Source: Eubacteriales Family XIII. Incertae Sedis bacterium
Lineage (GTDB): Bacteria > Bacillota > Clostridia > Peptostreptococcales > Anaerovoracaceae
Length of the DNA stretch: 10,487 nt
Direction: 5' to 3'
Assembly: GCA_031278255.1 (NCBI GenBank)
Contig: JAITKU010000211.1
Span: 1-10,487 of the forward strand
Shown here piece after piece: positions 1 to 5,764 of the stretch. A model generated the notes under the pieces. The model did not search any database and was not told the DNA's origin. It was given only the letters and a program-made list of their open reading frames with translations. Numbering within the stretch: position 1 is the first letter of the stretch; every line of letters starts with the position of its first letter. The translations under genes and the position numbers were made by a program.

Positions 1-1548
1 CCCATCCGGCGTGCCCGCCGCCGACACGACCCGGTTGCGGCCGCCGGCTTTCGCTTCGTACAGGGCCGCGTCGGCGCGCGCGATCAGTTCCGTCAGCGTC
101 CGGTCCCGCGCGGGCAGGAATTCCGCCAGACCGATGCTTATGGTCACGCGGATGATCTTGTCCTCGAACGGAATCGACAAATCCTCGATGCGCTTTCGGC
201 ATTCCTCCGCGATTTCCGCGGCCTTTTCTTTGCTCGGCGAGAGCAGGAGCACACAGAATTCCTCGCCGCCGTAGCGGCAGACCGCGTCGGTCTTGCGGAA
301 GCGCTGCGACAGCGTTTGCGAAACGACGCGCAGGACCTCGTCGCCCGCAAGGTGCCCGTGGCTGTCGTTGACCTTTTTGAAAAAATCGATGTCGATCATC
401 AGCAGGAAAGCACTGCCGCCGTAGCGGAGGATTTCGTCGCATTTTTTCTCCGCGTCGCGGCAGAACGAGCGCCGGTTCAGCAGATTCGTCAGTCCGTCGT
501 GTTCCGCCATTCGCGTGATTTCGTCCATCAGCTGCCGGACGGAGGTGTTGTCGTAGATGGTGATGCAGGTGCAGATCGCGCGGCCCTCGTACAGGATTTC
601 GTCCGAGGAAACGCGATAATGCTTTGTGCCGGACGCGGTTTCGACGGAGAAATCCTGCAAAAGCCGGTCGTCCGAACCCTGCCGGAATGTATGCATCTCC
701 GCCGTCGGCAGGCCGGTCATCGCGTATTCGAGTTCCGGAAACAGCCGCTTCGCGGTGAGATTCGCGTCCAGAAACTTGCCGTTTGGGTCAATCAGGATGA
801 AGCCGTCCTGCATATTCTCCACGATCTCCTCGCGCGCCAGCGGCGCGACCTGAAACATTCCCGTGAACAGCAGGGTATAGCTGATGATCGTCCCCATAAT
901 GCACGCGAAAAGAGCCGTAAGGTCAATCGGGAACAGCTTCAGGAAAGCGGTCAGCAGGTTCCCCAACATCGGTATCGCCACCGCGACGATCACATACATC
1001 GAATATTTTCTGAACAGCGCATCCCGTTTTGAACGATAGAAAATGCAAATGATAAGAGCAACGAGCATGATGGTATATGAATAAATGAAATAGATTGTAC
1101 GGAAAACAGAGCCTTGAAATGTCAGGAGGGGCACAGGATCCGTTGTAAATGAGGATTCCCCGAAATAAATGCCGTTAAACGGATACGTGAATACCAAGAC
1201 GACGGTGACAACCGGAATGATCAGGGCGGAAACGATGTGCCACGATTTTTGCTTGATGCCGCAGAAATCCAAAATGAAAAACAGCAGCATAGGGGAAACG
1301 AACGGAGCGCCCAAATATTGTACACGCGTTCCCTGTAAAAGTTCAGAATGGCTGAGCGACAGGTGTTGCAACAGAAAACCCAAAGCGTAGATGCAGGAGG
1401 CGAGCAAAAGCAGGGTAAAAAAACGCAGATATTTCACCTTTCGCTTGAAGATCGCATTCATTAAGTCGAACAACAATATCCCGAAAGAGAGTATGTAAAC
1501 AATTAAAGTCGCAGTATAAATTGAAATCTCCTCCTTATTATGAATCAT
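1..1548 (-). CDS. Membrane 7TM-PAS-GGDEF diguanylate cyclase (3' end off window)
   Basis: Probable sensor enzyme that makes the second messenger cyclic di-GMP from two GTP. Read leftward, 516 residues are open to the window edge without a stop. Seven hydrophobic stretches (about residues 11-29, 41-60, 80-96, 103-123, 149-171, 183-203, 208-229) resemble the N-terminal 7TM domain of some histidine kinases. A PAS-like segment (about 240-340) follows, then a GGDEF domain from about 345. This domain has DGLTNLLNRR (351-360), metal-ligand aspartates around D386/D388 and an intact GGEEF active site (427-431). RKTD (418-421), five residues before GGEEF, fits the product-inhibition I-site, so the enzyme is probably active and feedback-inhibited. 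No EAL domain is seen. The domain looks complete at the edge, so the stop should lie close by. ATG at 1548 was chosen because later in-frame ATGs lose the first membrane segment. The input signal is unknown. Confidence 0.9.
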   Translation of the reverse strand, partial: MIHNKEEISIYTATLIVYILSFGILLFDLMNAIFKRKVKYLRFFTLLLLASCIYALGFLLQHLSLSHSELLQGTRVQYLGAPFVSPMLLFFILDFCGIKQKSWHIVSALIIPVVTVVLVFTYPFNGIYFGESSFTTDPVPLLTFQGSVFRTIYFIYSYTIMLVALIICIFYRSKRDALFRKYSMYVIVAVAIPMLGNLLTAFLKLFPIDLTALFACIMGTIISYTLLFTGMFQVAPLAREEIVENMQDGFILIDPNGKFLDANLTAKRLFPELEYAMTGLPTAEMHTFRQGSDDRLLQDFSVETASGTKHYRVSSDEILYEGRAICTCITIYDNTSVRQLMDEITRMAEHDGLTNLLNRRSFCRDAEKKCDEILRYGGSAFLLMIDIDFFKKVNDSHGHLAGDEVLRVVSQTLSQRFRKTDAVCRYGGEEFCVLLLSPSKEKAAEIAEECRKRIEDLSIPFEDKIIRVTISIGLAEFLPARDRTLTELIARADAALYEAKAGGRNRVVSAAGTPDG

Positions 1549-1566
1549 ATATCGCCAAGCCGCTCT

Positions 1567-1575
1567 ATTATAGCA
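1567..1575 (-). promoter_or_regulatory. Extended -10 promoter of the diguanylate cyclase gene
   Basis: On the minus strand the sequence reads TGCTATAAT, a consensus -10 (TATAAT) with the TGn extension. No good -35 is visible 17 bp upstream (TTCTCT), which is acceptable for an extended -10 promoter. The predicted start near 1560 would leave a leader of only about 12 bases before the ATG at 1548. Confidence 0.6.
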
Positions 1576-1690
1576 TAAATACGAAGAAAAGAGAAGATAT
1601 TTACTTGAATTTCCGCATTTTCCCCGCGCGCGTTTTCGCTCCGGGCGAAAAAATCGCGAAAAAAGTCGCGCGGTAATGCAATCTCGCATA

Positions 1691-1713
1691 ATAATCGCGT
1701 TTTCTGCGATTAT
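1691..1713. other. 8-bp inverted repeat in the divergent spacer
   Basis: ATAATCGC and GCGATTAT form a perfect 8-bp stem around a 7-base spacer. It lies in the 300-base gap between the divergent cyclase and tsaB genes, far from both promoters. It has no T-run on either side, so it does not look like a terminator. It may be a protein-binding site or chance. The rest of the gap is AT-rich with A/T tracts at 1741-1778, and I see no small gene in it. Confidence 0.35.
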
Positions 1714-1781
1714 ACCATCAAAATATAGTATCAGTTCATCCTTTTTTGTGTATTTGAAAAATTTTTTGAACTTTTTAACAA

Positions 1782-1791
1782 CGCGTACGCG
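1782..1791. other. 10-bp palindrome just upstream of the tsaB -35
   Basis: CGCGTACGCG is a perfect palindrome ending 8 bases before the -35 hexamer of the tsaB promoter. The position would suit an activator or repressor site. In GC-rich DNA such a palindrome can also be chance, and no second copy was seen nearby. Confidence 0.25.
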
Positions 1792-1799
1792 AGATTCGA

Positions 1800-1828
1800 T
1801 TGCTTTGCCGGCCGCTTGCCGGTATGAT
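1800..1828 (+). promoter_or_regulatory. Sigma-70/sigma-A type promoter of tsaB
   Basis: TTGCTT (1800-1805), a 17-bp spacer and TATGAT (1823-1828) make a good housekeeping promoter. Transcription would start near 1835, giving a very short leader that still contains the purine-rich ribosome binding site AGGAGAGG (1838-1845). A/T tracts lie upstream at about 1741-1778 and could act as an UP-like or bent element. Confidence 0.6.
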
Positions 1829-1848
1829 TAGGGGGAGAGGAGAGGCGT

Positions 1849-2610
1849 ATGATGGTTTTGGCAATAGAAACGACGGGTCCTTTTGCTTCGGTTGCGCTCG
1901 CGGGCGAGGACGGCCGTGTCGCGGAGATAAGCTCCGACCGGAGGATGAATCACCTGAAAGGTCTTTGCGCGATGATCGCGGAGCTGCTTGCGGGGGAGGG
2001 TTTGTCTTTGCGCGATGTCGATTGCGTTGCGGCCTCGGAGGGTCCGGGTTCTTTCACGGGTATCCGCATAGGCGTATCCACCGCCCGCGCGCTGGCGCAG
2101 GCGTCGGGAATCGCCGCGACAGGCGTTCCGACGCTCGCGGCTTTTGTGTACAATCTTCCCGCGTACAGGGGCGCCGTATGCCCCGTGTTCGACGCGCGCA
2201 GGGGGCAGGTGTACAGCGGCGTGTATCGTTTGGGCGAAAACGGGGGTCCGGTCGCCCTGCTCGATGGCGCGGCGCGGACGCCCGCGGAACTGCGCCGCGC
2301 GATAGAGGGGATCGATTGGGAGGCGCAGGGCGAATGCGCGCGCGCGATACGTTTCTTCGGCGACGGGATCGATCTCTGCGGCGATCTGTTCGCGGAACGC
2401 GCGGCCTCGTCCTCGATCGTCGAGGCGGACCTCGCGCCCGCCCCGGCGCGTTTTCAGAAAGCCTCCTGCGCGGCGCGGCTCGCGCTTTATATGCTGCAAA
2501 ACCCGTCTCCCGCCGTCGCGGACGCGGCGGCTTCCTACGCGGCCCTGCTGCCGGTCTATATGCGAAAGGCCGAGGCGGAGCGCCGGCTTGCGGAAATGCG
2601 AAACATCTAA
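1849..2610 (+). CDS. tsaB: tRNA threonylcarbamoyladenosine biosynthesis protein TsaB
   Basis: TsaB (YeaZ) is the partner of TsaD that supports transfer of the threonylcarbamoyl group to A37 of tRNAs reading ANN codons. It is a cytoplasmic member of the ASKHA fold and a structural rather than catalytic subunit. The 253-residue product starts with the family's LAIETT strand (4-9), has the conserved histidine of the NHLK segment (H35) and the hallmark GPGSFTGIRIG (65-75). Its length is normal for the family. Two adjacent ATGs (1849 and 1852) follow the ribosome site, and either could be used. The usual companions tsaE, tsaD and rimI are not next to it here. The gene stands alone between a divergent cyclase and an ene-reductase with its own promoter. 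No terminator follows it, so some read-through into the next gene is possible. Confidence 0.95.
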   Translation: MMVLAIETTGPFASVALAGEDGRVAEISSDRRMNHLKGLCAMIAELLAGEGLSLRDVDCVAASEGPGSFTGIRIGVSTARALAQASGIAATGVPTLAAFVYNLPAYRGAVCPVFDARRGQVYSGVYRLGENGGPVALLDGAARTPAELRRAIEGIDWEAQGECARAIRFFGDGIDLCGDLFAERAASSSIVEADLAPAPARFQKASCAARLALYMLQNPSPAVADAAASYAALLPVYMRKAEAERRLAEMRNI

Positions 2611-2624
2611 ATTTTACAAAACCC

Positions 2625-2655
2625 TTGACCTTGATACAGTTCCAAGGTTTATAAT
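2625..2655 (+). promoter_or_regulatory. MerR-family type promoter/operator of the ene-reductase gene
   Basis: The -35 TTGACC (2625-2630) and -10 TATAAT (2650-2655) are near consensus but separated by 19 bp, two more than optimal. A dyad, ACCTTG (2628-2633) and CAAGGT (2643-2648), spans the spacer in a 7+7+7 arrangement of 21 bp. As far as I recall, the known CueR-controlled copA promoter of E. coli has the same layout: -35 TTGACC, 19-bp spacer, dyad ending one base before the -10. MerR-type regulators activate such promoters by twisting the DNA in the overlong spacer. No merR-like gene is in the window, so the regulator and its inducer are unknown. Confidence 0.8.
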
Positions 2656-2661
2656 AATAGG

Positions 2662-2767
2662 GTCATATTTTTGATTTCACGCGGAATCATGCCGGTCGAA
2701 TCGAAAGCGTGTTGTTGTTTATTTCTATTTTTTACAATTATATCAAATGCAAACAACGGAGGATACT
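2662..2767 (+). promoter_or_regulatory. Leader and ribosome binding site of the ene-reductase gene
   Basis: A leader of about 106 bases follows the predicted start. It can form a small hairpin, GATTTC/GGAATC with an ACGC loop (2673-2688), and then becomes T-rich. GGAGGA (2758-2763) is placed five bases before ATG 2768, which fixes that start over the in-frame ATG at 2747, which lies upstream of this site. No known riboswitch fold was recognised. Confidence 0.5.
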
Positions 2768-4717
2768 ATGGAACGGAAATACCCTCATCTTTGTACGCCC
2801 ATCAAGATCGGCAATGTGGTTTTTAAGAACCGGATGCTCTCCGCACCGATGGGGCATCCCGATATCACGGCGGACGGGCATTTCAGTTCCGCCGCGATCG
2901 CGTTTTATGAGCTGCGCGCCAAGGGCGGAGCGGCCGTTGTCTGTTGCAGCGAGGGCATTGTACACGCGGCCACGGGCAGGAGCCACACGCGCATGGTGAA
3001 CCTGCAGGATGAGTTTGTCCTCGCGGGACTCACGGATATGGCGCGCGCGATCAAACGGCACGGCGCGACGGCGTCCATAGAGATATCGCACGGGGGTAAG
3101 TTCTCCGATGTCGATCAGCTCGACAAGAGCATTCAGAAGCGAAACGTGCGTTACGGACCCAGCGACGAGACCCTGCCGAGCGGCGCGGAGATCAAGGAAA
3201 TGCCCGTGGAACTGATCCGGGAGATCGTCGAGGCCTTTGGCGCCGGCGCGGCTTTGTGCAAGCGGGCCGGCTTCGATATGGTGTTGCTGCACGCGGGCCA
3301 CGGCTGGCTCCTGCATCAGTTCCTGTCGCCGGCCTCGAACAGGCGCACGGACGCGTACGGCGGCAGCCGGGAAAACCGCGCGCGCTTCTTGATCGAGGTG
3401 CTGGACAGCATACGCGCGGCCGTGGGCAAGGGCTTTCCGATAGAAATGCGCTTCAGCGCGGAGGAATACATGGCGGGCGGCAACAGCTTCGAGGAGGCGA
3501 TCGAGATCGCGAAGCTGGTCGAGGATAAGATAGACCTGCTGCAGGTTTCCACCGGTTCTTACGAAAACAGCTTTGAACACACGCATCCGTCCATGTTCGA
3601 TCCGCGCGGGTGCAACGTACATTTCGCGGCCGAAATGAAGAAGCACGTCAAGGTCCCCGTGTCCACGCTCGGCGCGCTGAACGACCCCGCCATGATGGAA
3701 GAGATCATCGCTTCCGGGAAAGCCGATGTCGTGGAGATGGCGCGCGCGCTGCTGGCGGATCCGGAATTGCCGAGAAAGGTCATACAGGGCAGGGACGAGG
3801 AGATCACGCGCTGTATCCGCTGTTTCACCTGCCTGTCGGAGCGCTTGCACACGCAGACGCGCGTGTGTTCCGTCAATCCGATCATCGGCAAGGAGGAAGA
3901 ACACCGCTACGCCTATCCGCCCACGAAGCCCAAAAAGGTGATCGTCGCGGGCGGCGGGCCGGGCGGTATGCAGACCGCCATCGTCGCGGCGGCGCGCGGG
4001 CACGATGTCACGCTCTACGAGAAGCGGGACGAACTCGGCGGCGCGCTCCGGTGCGAGCGGAGGATACCGTTCAAGGACGATTTCTACGATCTGGCCCGTT
4101 CCAAGGCGCTGGCCCTGAAGCTGAGCGGCGTGAAAGTGATCACGGGCGTCGCGCTCACAAAGGAGATCGCGGAGCGGGAGGCGCCGGATGTACTCGTCGT
4201 CGCGGTGGGCGCCGAAGCCATCGTGCCGCCGATCCCGGGCATAGACAATCCCAAGGTTGTCGTGGCGAACGACCTCTCGGAGGACGGGATATCGATCGGT
4301 CAAAACGTCGTCATACTGGGCGGCGGACTCGTGGGCTGCGAGGCGTCCGTACATCTCGCGCAGGAGGGCAAATCCGTCACGGTGATAGAGATGTTGCCGG
4401 AGGTTTCGGCGGACGCGAACGCGAAGCACAGGCCGATCCTGCTGGCGGAGATGAAGAAGCGGGGCGTTTCCGTTTCGACCGGGACGATGGGGCTTCGCAT
4501 CACGGACGAGGGCCTTGCGGCCCGGCTTGGGACGGGCGAGGAGAAGCTGTTTCCCGCCGATACGGTGTTGGTGGCGGTGGGGCAGAGGCCCCTGCGCGCC
4601 ACGGTGGACGAGTTGCTCGACGCGGCGCCCGAGGTGGTGCAGGTGGGCGACTGCGTGCGGCCGCAGAAAGTGACGGAAGCGCTACGGCGCGGGTATTACG
4701 CGGGGCTGGATATATAA
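2768..4717 (+). CDS. FMN/FAD/4Fe-4S ene-reductase, Old Yellow Enzyme / 2,4-dienoyl-CoA reductase family
   Basis: Likely NAD(P)H-dependent reductase of an activated C=C bond. The 649-residue soluble protein has the three-part layout of FadH and BaiCD-like enzymes. An FMN-binding TIM barrel (about 1-340) carries H108, the H175/H178 pair and the TDAYGGSRENR loop. A linker holds a 4Fe-4S site, C349-x2-C352-x2-C355-x11-C367. The C-terminal half is FAD/NAD(P)-binding, with GGGPGG (395-400) and GGGLVG (518-523). The family moves electrons from NAD(P)H via FAD and Fe-S to FMN and then the substrate. Length is close to E. coli FadH (about 670). The tyrosine that follows HxxHG in YqjM and FadH is W180 here. 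The MerR-type promoter suggests induction by a metal, drug or electrophile. It converges on the FAD/Fe-S operon. The family also includes enoate, bile-acid and steroid reductases, so the substrate cannot be named. Confidence 0.88.
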   Translation: MERKYPHLCTPIKIGNVVFKNRMLSAPMGHPDITADGHFSSAAIAFYELRAKGGAAVVCCSEGIVHAATGRSHTRMVNLQDEFVLAGLTDMARAIKRHGATASIEISHGGKFSDVDQLDKSIQKRNVRYGPSDETLPSGAEIKEMPVELIREIVEAFGAGAALCKRAGFDMVLLHAGHGWLLHQFLSPASNRRTDAYGGSRENRARFLIEVLDSIRAAVGKGFPIEMRFSAEEYMAGGNSFEEAIEIAKLVEDKIDLLQVSTGSYENSFEHTHPSMFDPRGCNVHFAAEMKKHVKVPVSTLGALNDPAMMEEIIASGKADVVEMARALLADPELPRKVIQGRDEEITRCIRCFTCLSERLHTQTRVCSVNPIIGKEEEHRYAYPPTKPKKVIVAGGGPGGMQTAIVAAARGHDVTLYEKRDELGGALRCERRIPFKDDFYDLARSKALALKLSGVKVITGVALTKEIAEREAPDVLVVAVGAEAIVPPIPGIDNPKVVVANDLSEDGISIGQNVVILGGGLVGCEASVHLAQEGKSVTVIEMLPEVSADANAKHRPILLAEMKKRGVSVSTGTMGLRITDEGLAARLGTGEEKLFPADTVLVAVGQRPLRATVDELLDAAPEVVQVGDCVRPQKVTEALRRGYYAGLDI

Positions 4718-4820
4718 AGAAAACCGCAGGGTAAGAGGAAATTTAAGGAATATAATAGAAAATAAGTAAAAATAAGGTAAAAGATCGATGTGCGCGGCGC
4801 GTGCCGTGATACAGCGAAGA

Positions 4821-4853
4821 AGCAAGGCCGCCGGCACAGCCGGCGGCCTTGCT
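4821..4853. terminator. Perfect 15-bp hairpin between convergent genes (bidirectional terminator-like)
   Basis: The arms at 4821-4835 and 4839-4853 are perfectly complementary (15 bp, GC-rich, core GGCCGCCGGC) around a 3-base loop, ACA. It starts 103 bases after the ene-reductase stop and lies 29 bases beyond the hydrolase stop on the other strand. It is therefore best placed to end the minus-strand operon and could serve both. T-rich tails are poor on both strands (GTTTC to the right, TCTTC to the left). The bases from 4718 to 4800 are A-rich and hold no gene that I can support. Confidence 0.65.
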
Positions 4854-4882
4854 GTTTCAGGGGAACAGATCGGAAGAAGTCG

Positions 4883-5752
4883 CTATTCCTCCGCCTCCAT
4901 ATCCTCGTTCCAAAGGTCGTTCCATTCCCGGCCCGCGAGGAATACGTTGGCGTTCATCTCGTTGCTCTTGCGGAGTTTGGCGTCGAAGAAGCGCTTTTCG
5001 ATGTTGTAGAAGAACTCCGCGGCCGTCGGGCCTTTGTCCAGTTCCTCGTCGGTGGCGATCAGGTAATCCCGCGTGAAGTTGAGTCCGGTTTCGTCAAAGG
5101 GCATATCCCGCTTGGCGTGGCCCGGGATGATGATCTCGGCGCCCATGTTCCGTATCCGCTCGAGGTCCGCTAACCACTTCTTGCGGCCCTTTCTCGACAC
5201 CTCGCAGGTGAAAGGATGCGCGCCGCTGAACACGACATCGCTGCAGATCACGGTCTTTACGGACGGAATCCATACGATGGAGTTCCACTTGAGGTCCCCC
5301 CAAATATGCGGTATGACCTCCACCTTGTCGCCGTCCACGTCGAGACAGCCCGCCTCGTAGGGCAGGAAGTTTATGGGCCTGTCCGCGCAGTCGATATCGC
5401 CGATCTCCTGTTTCCAATGGTCCAGCTTGGGCAGGAACTGTTCCGCTATGACGGGGATATCCTCCGCGAGGGCGTAGACGGGTACGCCCGGGAAAGCGTC
5501 CGTGAACACCTGCGTACCGAAATAGTGATCGGGATGCGCGTGCGTGCAGAAGATCGCTTTCAGCTTCTTGTTTGCCGCGAGGATTTCCGCCACAACCCTG
5601 TGCGCGTTTGAAAGCGTCCATTGCGTATCGACGACCACGCAATCCTCCTTGCCCATGATAATGACCGATGCCACCCGGAAGCCGTCGTCCCTGCTGATAC
5701 AGGTCAGCGTCCACAGCTTGCCCTCTCCGTGCGTGTTCTTTCTGATTTCCAT
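4883..5752 (-). CDS. Metallo-beta-lactamase-fold hydrolase
   Basis: Soluble 289-residue protein of the metallo-beta-lactamase superfamily, whose members hydrolyse esters, lactones, thioesters and similar bonds with one or two metal ions. The signature THAHPDH gives ligands H71, H73, D75 and H76. Further candidate ligands are H149, D172 (in SDVVFSG) and H212 (in PGHA). The site therefore looks complete, although the usual PGHT motif is replaced by PHIWGD (148-153). There is no signal peptide. The C-terminal 50 residues or so are helical-looking and charged. It is the last gene of the operon, and its ATG is nine bases after the preceding stop, with the ribosome site overlapping that stop. The context suggests a role linked to the substrate or product of the FAD/Fe-S enzymes (inference). 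The specific reaction is not recognisable. Confidence 0.85.
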   Translation of the reverse strand: MEIRKNTHGEGKLWTLTCISRDDGFRVASVIIMGKEDCVVVDTQWTLSNAHRVVAEILAANKKLKAIFCTHAHPDHYFGTQVFTDAFPGVPVYALAEDIPVIAEQFLPKLDHWKQEIGDIDCADRPINFLPYEAGCLDVDGDKVEVIPHIWGDLKWNSIVWIPSVKTVICSDVVFSGAHPFTCEVSRKGRKKWLADLERIRNMGAEIIIPGHAKRDMPFDETGLNFTRDYLIATDEELDKGPTAAEFFYNIEKRFFDAKLRKSNEMNANVFLAGREWNDLWNEDMEAEE

Positions 5753-5755
5753 GAT

Positions 5756-5764
5756 CTCCTCCTA
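5756..5764 (-). promoter_or_regulatory. Ribosome binding site overlapping the upstream stop codon
   Basis: Read on the minus strand, TAGGAGGAG contains both the TAG stop of the upstream FAD gene and the AGGAGG site of the hydrolase gene, five bases before its ATG. This arrangement favours translational coupling of the two products. Confidence 0.6.

Noticed and set aside
2704..2740. Second promoter-like sequence (TTGTTG ... TACAAT) in the ene-reductase leader
   Set aside because: The spacer is only about 15 bp and the surrounding T-rich sequence makes such matches likely; the MerR-type promoter upstream is far better.
2738..4429. A 563-codon open frame on the - strand
   Set aside because: It lies antisense to the ene-reductase, whose FMN, Fe-S and FAD motifs are unambiguous. 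The antisense translation is arginine-rich with no domain.
4751..4756. TATAAT in the A-rich gap after the ene-reductase
   Set aside because: No matching -35 and no supported gene downstream; it is likely chance in A/T-rich sequence.
4867..4877. AGATCGGAAGA resembles the start of a common sequencing adapter
   Set aside because: The match stops after 11 bases, and the reading frame of the hydrolase gene begins intact just beside it, so it is natural sequence.
4788..5009. Small open frame beginning in the convergent gap
   Set aside because: It runs through the 15-bp hairpin and into the antisense of the hydrolase gene, and no clear ribosome site precedes it.
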